A program made the translations under genes and the position numbers. Below the pieces are notes generated by a model. It did not search any database and had not been told where the DNA came from. It was given only the letters and a program-made list of their open reading frames with translations. 12,980 nucleotides of DNA from Chlamydiota bacterium (GTDB lineage Bacteria > Chlamydiota > Chlamydiia > Chlamydiales > Rhabdochlamydiaceae), in assembly GCA_016866585.1 (NCBI GenBank), contig VGMB01000017.1, forward strand, positions 1 through 12,980. Direction: 5' to 3'. Below are positions 1-7,331 of this stretch, piece after piece. How positions within the stretch are numbered: position 1 is the first letter of the stretch; the number at the start of each line of letters is the position of its first letter.

Positions 1-536
1 TGAAAGAAACGCCCTACATTCAAAATATTTTGATACCTAAATCTGATGATCTAATGCAAATATCTCAAAGCAGCCTGGAAAGCAAAGGGGTCATTAAAAG
101 ATGTCCTTCAGGACTTTTCTATATACAAGTAGAAAAAAAACCAGGCCAAGAACTATCTGACATAGAGAACTCTCTTATAGAGACGCTCAGTGAGTTCTCT
201 AAGATTGAATCTTACTCAGCAAATCCCATCATCCCGATAATTCTTCCTAAAGAAGCGATGCAATCTGAAAATTTAGGTATAAAAAACATTATAGGACAGA
301 CAGTTCGATTTACAATTAGCAAATTGTCCGCAACAAGACAAGTCAACGACGCGCAAGAAACAGCTCACATGTTTCTTGAAGTAGATTCTCAAGAACTCAT
401 CGATCTTAGAGAAAAATTCCTTCTGCCTAGCAGAATATCAAGCCATAACTTCCACATTTTATTATGTTGTATGAAAAAGGAAACAACGCCTACTAAATCT
501 TTATTTAGACTGAACATCTCTTGCCACGCTGCCTAG
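1..536 (+). CDS. Hypothetical protein, 3' part only (5' end outside window)
   Basis: The reading frame is open from the first complete codon at base 3 to a TAG at 534-536, so about 177 residues of the C-terminal part are visible. A TTG at base 30 could be read as a start, but the frame is open in front of it and no convincing Shine-Dalgarno is visible, so I treat the gene as truncated by the window edge. The visible part has no signal peptide or membrane segment. Near the C-terminus the stretch LREKFLLP followed by FHILLC resembles the second half of some 2H-phosphoesterase-like (LigT/RNA-repair-like) proteins, where the motif is usually FHITLG; here the Thr is replaced by Leu. That similarity is weak and is inference only. 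The gene converges on ligA and shares its last four bases with it. I do not recognise the family with confidence. Confidence 0.6.
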   Translation, partial: KETPYIQNILIPKSDDLMQISQSSLESKGVIKRCPSGLFYIQVEKKPGQELSDIENSLIETLSEFSKIESYSANPIIPIILPKEAMQSENLGIKNIIGQTVRFTISKLSATRQVNDAQETAHMFLEVDSQELIDLREKFLLPSRISSHNFHILLCCMKKETTPTKSLFRLNISCHAA

Positions 537-2530
537 AGCATACTAACAAATTCATCTTCAGAAAGAATTGTAACTTTTAGCTTCTTTGCTTTATCAAGCT
601 TAGATCCTGCCTCCTCACCGGCGAGCAGGTAATCTGTGGTTTGGCTAACAGATCCGGAAACTTTACCTCCTCTGTCTTTTATGAGCTCTGAGGCTGCAGT
701 TCGAGTGAATTTATTGAGAGTACCTGTAAGCACGAATGTCTTTCCGAAAAAAGGGTGATCCGTACATTCGACTTTTTTGATTTTTTTAGGACAGACACCA
801 TTTTGCAAAAGATTTATGATCTCAGAGAGATTGCTTTTATCTTGAAAATATTCGACAACAGCAGAAGCGACCTTTTCCCCCACACCATCTATAGACTCTA
901 AATCCTGTTTTGTCATCACAGAAAGAGCTTCGATATCGCCTGCCGCCTCAGCCAAGGCCTCAGCAGTACCCTCTCCTACAAATTTTATACCCAACGCAAG
1001 TATAAGCCTTGCTAGTGTCGGTGTTTTAGATTTATCAATACTGGCGAGCAAATTAGTGACTGACTTTTCCTTAAACCCTTCTAGCTGGCTTATCTCATTT
1101 TCAGTGAGTGCATATATATCAGACACCTTTGATACGAACCCTTTTTTTACAAGCTGTTCAACAACTTTTTCACCGAGATGACCTATATCCATAGCATCCT
1201 TACTTGCGAAAAATACTATCTTTCTCAGGATTTGATCCGGACAATTTTGATGATTAGGGCAGCGCACAGCTACCTCTCCTTCTGTATGAACAACTGCACA
1301 TCCACAGCTAGGACATGTGGTGGGCATCTTCCAAGGTTGGGAATGAGGATGTCTTTTTGTCATGACAACTTCTACAACCTTAGGGATAACATCTCCCCCC
1401 TTTTCAATAATAACAGTATCACCAACTCGGACGTCTTTTCTTTGTACCTCTTCTTGATTATGAAGAGTAGCTCTTGAAATAGTGCTCCCTGCTAAAAAGA
1501 CAGGATCTAGCTCTGCTACAGGAGTCAGTACACCAGTCCTACCGACCTGTACTGTAATATCCTCAACTCTTGTCTGTGCCTGCTCTGGAGCAAATTTATA
1601 CGCCACTGCCCATCTTGGTGATTTGCCCGTAGAACCTAACATATCATGGTATTTACGCTCATCGAGCTTTATAACTATTCCATCTATATCAAAGGGAAGG
1701 CTATTTCTTTGCTTTTCGATCTGTTCAGCAAAAGCCATAATCTGTTCTTCATCCTCACATACATGCATATGATTTTCTGCAAAAACAGGAAGTCCCCACT
1801 TCCTAAGTACTTGATTACATAGATGCTGATTGGGAACTATAAGGTCTGACTCCTCTGCTATCGAATAAAAAACGACAGACAACTTTCTCTTTGCAACTTC
1901 TTTTGGATCAAGTAATTTTAGAGATCCTGCAGTAGCATTTCTGGGATTTGCCCAAAGCTCGTCTCCCTCTTGTTCCTTTTGCGTATTGAGATCTTGAAAC
2001 ACTTTTTTAAGCATATAGACCTCGCCTCTGACCTCAAGGACATCGGGTATATGACTGCCTATCAGCTGCAAAGGCAAACAGCGGATTGTTTTCATATTGG
2101 CCGTGATATCATCCCCCTTTTTACCATCTCCCCTTGTTACAGCCCTTACAAAAACACCCTTTTCATACCTAGCGGTAATAGCCATTCCATCCATTTTAAG
2201 TTCGCAGCAAAATTTTGCTTGCTTATGATCAAGAAGTTTATAGACACGAGCGATAAAATCGGATATTTCCTCTTTGGAATAAGTATTTGCTAAAGAGAGC
2301 ATAGGGATCTTATGATCAACTTGAACAAAGCCTTTTGTAGGCGACTCACAAACCCTTTGCGTTGGTGAGCTAGGAGATACCCATTCGGGATGCTCCAGCT
2401 CAATCTGCTCTAATTTTTTAAGGAGCTTGTCGTATTCTGTATCTGTTATAACGGGCTTTGCTTCTATGTAGTATAATCTATCATGCTTTTGGATTTCTTT
2501 TATAAGCTCAGAGTATTCTTCTTTATACAT
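533..2530 (-). CDS. ligA: NAD-dependent DNA ligase LigA
   Basis: The 665-residue protein is a full-length bacterial NAD-dependent DNA ligase, which seals nicks during replication and repair using NAD+. The domains are complete and in the usual order. Domain Ia carries Y20/Y21 and D30/D34 for NMN binding. The adenylation domain has the active-site lysine K112 in KMDG, and a DIDGIVIK motif near 281-288. An OB fold follows at about 320-395. A four-cysteine zinc finger is formed by C406, C409, C424 and C430. Helix-hairpin-helix repeats run at about 470-560, and a BRCT domain occupies roughly 592-665. The ATG at 2528-2530 is preceded by AGGG, which overlaps the glgB stop codon. The gene starts 7 bases after glgB and is probably the last gene of the mtaB-glgB-ligA transcript. 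Its stop lies inside the stop of the convergent gene. Confidence 0.97.
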   Translation of the reverse strand: MYKEEYSELIKEIQKHDRLYYIEAKPVITDTEYDKLLKKLEQIELEHPEWVSPSSPTQRVCESPTKGFVQVDHKIPMLSLANTYSKEEISDFIARVYKLLDHKQAKFCCELKMDGMAITARYEKGVFVRAVTRGDGKKGDDITANMKTIRCLPLQLIGSHIPDVLEVRGEVYMLKKVFQDLNTQKEQEGDELWANPRNATAGSLKLLDPKEVAKRKLSVVFYSIAEESDLIVPNQHLCNQVLRKWGLPVFAENHMHVCEDEEQIMAFAEQIEKQRNSLPFDIDGIVIKLDERKYHDMLGSTGKSPRWAVAYKFAPEQAQTRVEDITVQVGRTGVLTPVAELDPVFLAGSTISRATLHNQEEVQRKDVRVGDTVIIEKGGDVIPKVVEVVMTKRHPHSQPWKMPTTCPSCGCAVVHTEGEVAVRCPNHQNCPDQILRKIVFFASKDAMDIGHLGEKVVEQLVKKGFVSKVSDIYALTENEISQLEGFKEKSVTNLLASIDKSKTPTLARLILALGIKFVGEGTAEALAEAAGDIEALSVMTKQDLESIDGVGEKVASAVVEYFQDKSNLSEIINLLQNGVCPKKIKKVECTDHPFFGKTFVLTGTLNKFTRTAASELIKDRGGKVSGSVSQTTDYLLAGEEAGSKLDKAKKLKVTILSEDEFVSML

Positions 2531-2537
2531 AGCATCC

Positions 2538-4694
2538 CTAGAGAAAGTTCACCTTAAATATTGCTGTTGCTAGAGGAGGTAGTTGCATAGTAAAACCTAC
2601 ACAAGAATAACCCTCATAACAGAGATTTACAAAGGTGTTGATCTTACCAGAGCCCTCATATTCTTCTCTATCGGTATTAAAAACTTCCTCTATGCTTTCT
2701 ATGTTTTTTAGAGGAATAAAATATTCTGAAAAATAAGAAGGGGTAAAATTATGAACGCATAATACAATTTCCTGATCAGATTTTCTTAAATAGCTTACTA
2801 CCGAATTTACTCGGTCTGAAAACTCCACCCACTCAAACCCTCTTGAATCAAAATCTCTTGACCAGAGACTGGAATTATTTTGATAAAAATGATTAATATC
2901 ACGAACTAGATTTTGAATACCCTTATGATAAGGAAAATCTAAAAGATACCAAGGAAGCTCTTCTTTGCAAGACCATTCTGTCCATTGACCAAGCTCTGCG
3001 CCCATAAAAATCAACTTTTTACCCGGCTGACACAGCATGTAGCTATAGATAAGGCGCAAGTTAGCAAACTTCTGCCATGTATCTCCTGGCATTTTTGAAA
3101 GAAGACTAGCCTTTCCATGAACTACTTCATCGTGAGATAAAACTAGAGCAAATTTCTCAGAAAATGCATACAGAAGCCCGAACGTTAGCTGGTTATGATG
3201 ATATCTACGAAAGAATGGATCTGTTTTAAAATAAGAGAGAGTGTCATTCATCCATCCCATATTCCACTTCATATCAAAACCCAGTCCTCCAGACTCTAAA
3301 GAATGAGTAACACCGGGGTATGATGTTGACTCTTCAGCAATCATGAGAGCTTTAGGAAATTGCTCATGAACAATCGAATTGAGATGCTTTAAAAACTCTA
3401 CAGCCTCTAGGTTTTCCTTTCCTCCGTATTTATTAGGGATCCACTGTCCATCTTCTCTTCCGTAATCTAAATAGAGCATAGAGGCAACAGCATCTACCCT
3501 AAGACCATCGACATGCATCTTGTCAAACCAAAACAAAGCATTAGCAATCAGGAAATTGCTGACCTCCTTGCGACCGTAGTTATAAATATAAGTATTCCAA
3601 TGAGGATGAAATCCCTGCTTGGGATCTTGATGTTCATAAAGGCATGTTCCATCAAATTGAGCTAGAGAAAAATCATCAACAGGAAAATGAGCTGCCACCC
3701 AATCTACAATCACACCGATCTGATTTTGGTGCATGTAGTCAACAAAGTATTGAAAATCCGAAGGATTACCATGTCTTGACGTGATAGCAAAAGGGCCTGT
3801 GATTTGATATCCCCAAGACTCATCTAAGGGGTGCTCAGAGATAGGTAAGAGCTCAACATGAGTAAAACCCATATATCTACAATACTCAGCAAGTTCGTGA
3901 GCCAACTGCCTGAAATTTATAAAACCGTGTTCACTTCTTTTCCACGAGCTTAAGTGCACCTCATAGATAAGGACGGGTGTCTCTATATTAGAGTGCTGTT
4001 TTTTTAGACGCCACTGAGTATCATTCCATTGGTAGGTATCTACGTCAGCGACGATAGATGCCGTATTTGGTCTCAGCTCACTATAGTACGCCATAGGATC
4101 CGATTTTACTTTTATAGTCCCTTCTGAAGTCACAATCTCAAACTTATACTTCTCTCCTACAGCAAGACCAGGGATAAAAATTTCCCATAGGCCACATCCA
4201 CCCAGGCTGCGCATGGGATTTACCCTACCATCCCAATGATTAAAGTCTCCAATAAGTGAAACAGACCTTGCCGATGGAGCCCAAAGGGAAAAACGAACAC
4301 CCTGTACACCATTTTCAGTGTGAAGTCGAGCTCCTAAAATATCATATAACTTGTAATGAACACCTTGAGAAAATAAATAGGCATCAAGATCCCCTATAGT
4401 AGGGCTAAAAGCATAGGGATCAAAAGATAACAGCCCACCATGATGATAGACCTTGTAATCCTTAGGACCGATGGATGATGGTACACGCAACTCAAAAATA
4501 CCGTCCTTGTGAACAAGTGTAGACTGGAGTATCTCTCCTTTCACCTCAAGATAAATTGAGGTTGCTTGAGGCCGCCAAAGACGAATAACCTTAGATTTCT
4601 CATTTAGAGAATGGATCCCAAGAAGCCCGTGAGGATTATGAATATTTGACTGAACGGCATTAATACCATCTTGAAAAGGTGAAAGCTCCAACAT
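2538..4694 (-). CDS. glgB: 1,4-alpha-glucan (glycogen) branching enzyme GlgB
   Basis: The 718-residue protein is a GH13 branching enzyme, which cuts an alpha-1,4-glucan chain and rejoins it through an alpha-1,6 bond during glycogen synthesis. It is close in length to the E. coli enzyme. Two N-terminal beta-sandwich modules are visible: an N1-type module at about 20-110 and a CBM48 module at about 125-215. The (beta/alpha)8 barrel follows, with DWVAAHFP (H336), the nucleophile D401 in GLRVDAV, the acid/base E454 in IAEEST, and the transition-state stabiliser D522 in LSHDEVVHG. An all-beta C-terminal domain ends the protein. All catalytic residues are intact. The ATG at 4692-4694 has AGGG seven bases upstream. 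The gene upstream ends 73 bases away, with a terminator-like hairpin in that gap; ligA begins 7 bases downstream. Confidence 0.97.
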   Translation of the reverse strand: MLELSPFQDGINAVQSNIHNPHGLLGIHSLNEKSKVIRLWRPQATSIYLEVKGEILQSTLVHKDGIFELRVPSSIGPKDYKVYHHGGLLSFDPYAFSPTIGDLDAYLFSQGVHYKLYDILGARLHTENGVQGVRFSLWAPSARSVSLIGDFNHWDGRVNPMRSLGGCGLWEIFIPGLAVGEKYKFEIVTSEGTIKVKSDPMAYYSELRPNTASIVADVDTYQWNDTQWRLKKQHSNIETPVLIYEVHLSSWKRSEHGFINFRQLAHELAEYCRYMGFTHVELLPISEHPLDESWGYQITGPFAITSRHGNPSDFQYFVDYMHQNQIGVIVDWVAAHFPVDDFSLAQFDGTCLYEHQDPKQGFHPHWNTYIYNYGRKEVSNFLIANALFWFDKMHVDGLRVDAVASMLYLDYGREDGQWIPNKYGGKENLEAVEFLKHLNSIVHEQFPKALMIAEESTSYPGVTHSLESGGLGFDMKWNMGWMNDTLSYFKTDPFFRRYHHNQLTFGLLYAFSEKFALVLSHDEVVHGKASLLSKMPGDTWQKFANLRLIYSYMLCQPGKKLIFMGAELGQWTEWSCKEELPWYLLDFPYHKGIQNLVRDINHFYQNNSSLWSRDFDSRGFEWVEFSDRVNSVVSYLRKSDQEIVLCVHNFTPSYFSEYFIPLKNIESIEEVFNTDREEYEGSGKINTFVNLCYEGYSCVGFTMQLPPLATAIFKVNFL

Positions 4695-4697
4695 AAC

Positions 4698-4706
4698 GCA
4701 TCCCTA
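4698..4706 (-). promoter_or_regulatory. glgB ribosome binding site adjoining a U-tract
   Basis: On the minus strand TAGGGATGC lies just before the glgB ATG, with AGGG as the Shine-Dalgarno core and seven bases of spacing. The same nine bases precede ligA at 2532-2540. Here the core sits directly against the T-run of the upstream hairpin, so a terminated transcript would end just before the binding site. Confidence 0.6.
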
Positions 4707-4745
4707 AAAAATTATCTTGTTACTGTATATACGAAAGTAACAAGA
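4706..4745 (-). terminator. Hairpin with T-run between the 357-residue gene and glgB
   Basis: A perfect inverted repeat, CTTGTTACT at 4716-4724 and AGTAACAAG at 4736-4744, extends by one more T-A pair at 4715/4745, giving a 10-base-pair stem with an 11-base loop. Read on the minus strand, the stem is followed after four bases by six T residues (4711-4706). This is the layout of an intrinsic terminator, but the stem is AT-rich and so probably leaky. It lies after the stop of the upstream gene and ends right at the glgB Shine-Dalgarno, so it may lower glgB-ligA expression relative to mtaB. On the plus strand no T-run follows, so it reads as one-directional. Confidence 0.55.
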
Positions 4746-4767
4746 AAAGGGAAATAAAGAAGATTAA

Positions 4768-5841
4768 TTATTTTTCAAATTTGTCGATAAAAATAACTTG
4801 ATCTTTTTCTAGCATAACAGCTGTTCCAGCATCTATCACGACACCCCTGTCTGTCAGATTCTTCCTAAGACGAAATCTTTTTACTTCTGATGGGAATTCA
4901 ATAAAAACAGATCGGGAAGATGCGGAACGTAAAACAACAGTCCTCATCATTTTTTTAGACCAGATAAAATCTATGCTATCACCTGATTGAGCTTTGATAT
5001 GAACAAAACGTCCGCAAGCAAACTCAGATGGTAAGCAAGGTAGGAAAGAATAACTATCTGATGACTCCTGAAAAAACATAGAGCGAATAAGATCTGACCC
5101 TTGTGATAAAAGTTCCAAAGGACATGCTCCTAAAGACTCTTCTATAACAATACCCTGATATTCATCATCAAAGAGCCTTGGTGATAACATGCTATGAAAT
5201 CCTGCTAAAAACAGGTTTTTAAAACCGGGAATAAGCCCATTTTTTTGGCGAGTATCTACCATTTGTTTACACGAGGCTAAAAGAGCAAATACACCTGAAA
5301 GGTCATTCTTTGCAATCGAGCGAGGTATCATCTGACCTACCTTCATCCACAAAGGGAAAATCTCCGCAAGATCGCAACGTCTGCGCATCATTGCCCAGTC
5401 TTGCTCTTTAGTGGATCCTAGGAACAACTTTTCAGCAAGAGAAGAAACGTCATATTTTGATTTACCACTTAAAAGAACTTGATCTTTCTCTTGGATGACA
5501 AAAGATTCAGAGCCCTTTGTTATCTTAACTTCCCCTTCAGGCAATTTTTCAAAAGAAAGATAGATTCCGGAACTCTTCAGCTCAAATACGATCCTAAAAT
5601 ATCCTTTGCGTGACATACCAAAAAGCTGCACAACTCCCTTCTCTAAATTTTGCTGGACAGTGAACTCTTGAACAGGGCCTTCGAAAGAGAATCTCACATC
5701 GATCACTTCCTGATCAAAAAGATCCTCTAACCTTACACGTGTAGGGTATGCCGTAAGTTTCCAAGAAGTATAGGGAATGACACAGCTGGATCCCGCAACA
5801 TGAGAAAATGGACGGTAGGGGTGTTGAACTAGTATTCTCAT
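4768..5841 (-). CDS. Conserved hypothetical protein with a glycoside-hydrolase-like C-terminal domain
   Basis: The protein has 357 residues, without a signal peptide or membrane segment. The N-terminal half (about 1-135) is predicted mostly beta and is not recognised. A short helical stretch follows at about 135-200. The C-terminal part, about 262-320, reads FLPCLPSEFACG... then DFIWSKKMM, and resembles the C-terminal beta domain of GH95/GH65-type hydrolases, which often has LLPALPxxWxxG followed by VDxxWxxGxL. The (alpha/alpha)6 catalytic barrel of those enzymes is not present at full size, so I do not assign an activity. Chlamydial genomes, as I recall, carry a hypothetical gene beside glgB, and a glycogen-related role is plausible by context only. 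The ATG at 5839-5841 overlaps the mtaB stop as ATGA, and GGAGG lies eight bases upstream of it, so translation is probably coupled to mtaB. Confidence 0.7.
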   Translation of the reverse strand: MRILVQHPYRPFSHVAGSSCVIPYTSWKLTAYPTRVRLEDLFDQEVIDVRFSFEGPVQEFTVQQNLEKGVVQLFGMSRKGYFRIVFELKSSGIYLSFEKLPEGEVKITKGSESFVIQEKDQVLLSGKSKYDVSSLAEKLFLGSTKEQDWAMMRRRCDLAEIFPLWMKVGQMIPRSIAKNDLSGVFALLASCKQMVDTRQKNGLIPGFKNLFLAGFHSMLSPRLFDDEYQGIVIEESLGACPLELLSQGSDLIRSMFFQESSDSYSFLPCLPSEFACGRFVHIKAQSGDSIDFIWSKKMMRTVVLRSASSRSVFIEFPSEVKRFRLRKNLTDRGVVIDAGTAVMLEKDQVIFIDKFEK

Positions 5842-7112
5842 GATATTTTCCTCCCTATGAGAGCTTCTTGTGTATTTTCTATTATTTCCACCATGATGAT
5901 TTGGTTTGAGGAAAGGGTGTTATCTTCAACGAGCACGGGAAGAAAGTTTTCGGTATGAGAAGAAAAAACGCCGGGGCGATTCTTCTCTTCACTTTCAATA
6001 AGCACTGACATCGTTCTTCCCACATAATGATGCCTAAGTTCATAGGCGTTCTTTTCTGCAAGCTCTAGAAGTTGTCTTTTTCTTTCCTGGATCACAGGGT
6101 GAGGAACCTTGCCAGTAAACATCGCAGCCCTAGTTCTTTTTCTTTCGCTGTAGGGAAACATATGTACTTTAGCGAATTTCACTTTATCCATGACATCCAA
6201 AGTATCCTGGAAGTCAGCCTGCGATTCACCTGGGAATCCAACAATAATATCTGTTGTAAAAGTGAAATCACTAGATATGTTTTTAAGCCTATTTATCGTG
6301 GAAAGGAAAATTTCTTTCGTATACTTGCGGTTCATTCTCTTTAACACGATATTTGAGCCAGATTGCAGGACTATATGGAAACTATGGCATGTTTTTTTTC
6401 CATTAATGACAGCATCTATTAGATCATCGTCAACCTCATCAGGATCGATAGAAGAAATGCGGATTCTTTCAACACCTTCAATTTTATCAACGGCACGAAC
6501 AAGTTCAGAAAGCCTTACAGGAGGCTGACCCTCTTCAGGGGCTCCATCGAAATCTCCGATATTTATTCCAGTTAAAACGATCTCTTTGTATCCGTTTGAT
6601 ACAAGAGTGTTGATTTCCTCTAGTATTTCATCTAGCTTTCGTGATCTAGAGCGACCTCTAACATAAGGGATTATGCAATATGTACAAAAAGAATTACACC
6701 CATCCTGCACTTTAACAAAAGCTCTGGTATGAGCTTCAAAATTTTTTATTGCAAATTCAGGAAGATCTTCTTTTGGAAAAATGGTTGCTAAAAGATTTTC
6801 TTTATCTGTATTAGGAACAACATGGGTTACTCCTTCGATCTGAGAAAGCAAGTCTGGATCTCTTTGTGCAAGACAACCGGTCACAAGGATCTTGGCCCCC
6901 GGATTTTGTCTAGCAAGCTGTCTAATATGATGGCGACTAGAGCTATCGGCAGACTCGGTGACAGTACACGTGTTTACCACGCAAATCTCAGCAGCATCGG
7001 CATCACTTGCCGCCTCATAGCCAAGGCCTATCAACTGATCAGTGTATGCCTGCGATTCGTATTGATTTGTTCTACAACCTAAAGTAACAACTTTAAACTT
7101 TTTCTTTTCCAC
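5838..7112 (-). CDS. mtaB: tRNA (N6-threonylcarbamoyladenosine(37)-C2)-methylthiotransferase MtaB
   Basis: The 424-residue protein is a radical-SAM methylthiotransferase. MtaB-type enzymes convert t6A37 to ms2t6A37 in tRNAs that read ANN codons. The N-terminal MTTase domain has the three cluster cysteines C13, C49 and C80. The radical-SAM domain has C139, C143 and C146 in the CxxxCxxC arrangement. LQSGSN at about 250 and TDIIVGFPGE at about 287-296 are typical of the family, and a C-terminal TRAM RNA-binding domain spans about 365-424. The opening TLGCRTNQYES favours MtaB over MiaB or RimO. The start is GTG at 7110-7112, with GAGAG five or so bases upstream; no in-frame ATG fits better. It is the first gene of the minus-strand cluster and overlaps the next gene by four bases. 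Confidence 0.92.
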   Translation of the reverse strand: MEKKKFKVVTLGCRTNQYESQAYTDQLIGLGYEAASDADAAEICVVNTCTVTESADSSSRHHIRQLARQNPGAKILVTGCLAQRDPDLLSQIEGVTHVVPNTDKENLLATIFPKEDLPEFAIKNFEAHTRAFVKVQDGCNSFCTYCIIPYVRGRSRSRKLDEILEEINTLVSNGYKEIVLTGINIGDFDGAPEEGQPPVRLSELVRAVDKIEGVERIRISSIDPDEVDDDLIDAVINGKKTCHSFHIVLQSGSNIVLKRMNRKYTKEIFLSTINRLKNISSDFTFTTDIIVGFPGESQADFQDTLDVMDKVKFAKVHMFPYSERKRTRAAMFTGKVPHPVIQERKRQLLELAEKNAYELRHHYVGRTMSVLIESEEKNRPGVFSSHTENFLPVLVEDNTLSSNQIIMVEIIENTQEALIGRKIS

Positions 7113-7331
7113 AATCTCTCACAATATAAAGGCTATCTAGTATGCCATGAACACAAGCAGCAGGCAAGAGAATCTAAGCTATTGTGTTAATAAATGAGCG
7201 ATATTACAACAATATTCTTAACCTGTAATTAAAGTGACTTAAACCACAGCTGTAAATTATTTTTTCACTACACATCTACTTTATTTACTATTTTTAAAAA
7301 AAGTAAGAGGAGTTTTTCTCTAAAAAAAATT
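7113..7331 (-). other. Intergenic region upstream of mtaB
   Basis: This 219-base gap lies between the kinase stop and the mtaB start and should hold the promoter of the mtaB-glgB-ligA cluster. Candidate elements on the minus strand are weak. TTCATG and TATATT, 17 bases apart, lie so close to the GTG that the leader would be only a few bases; TAATAT near 7201-7206 has no good -35. Next to the kinase stop are an A/T-run and a four-base-pair AGAG/CTCT stem, too small to call a terminator. I see no RNA gene. Confidence 0.4.

Noticed and set aside
1178..2293. Plus-strand open frames of 96-107 codons opposite ligA
   Set aside because: They lie wholly antisense to a strongly conserved gene with complete domains, and show no family motif or good ribosome binding site.
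2528..2537. Alternative ligA start at the ATG inside AGGGATGCT
   Set aside because: It is out of frame with ligA and would use part of the Shine-Dalgarno itself.
6072..7082. Plus-strand open frames opposite mtaB
   Set aside because: They are fully covered by a well-supported radical-SAM gene and look like shadow frames.
7110..7130. mtaB promoter with TATATT at 7123-7128
   Set aside because: Transcription would begin at or inside the ribosome binding site, which conflicts with the clear GAGAG before the GTG.
7300..7331. Possible terminator after the kinase gene
   Set aside because: The stem is only four base pairs (AGAG/CTCT) between A/T-runs, too weak to call.
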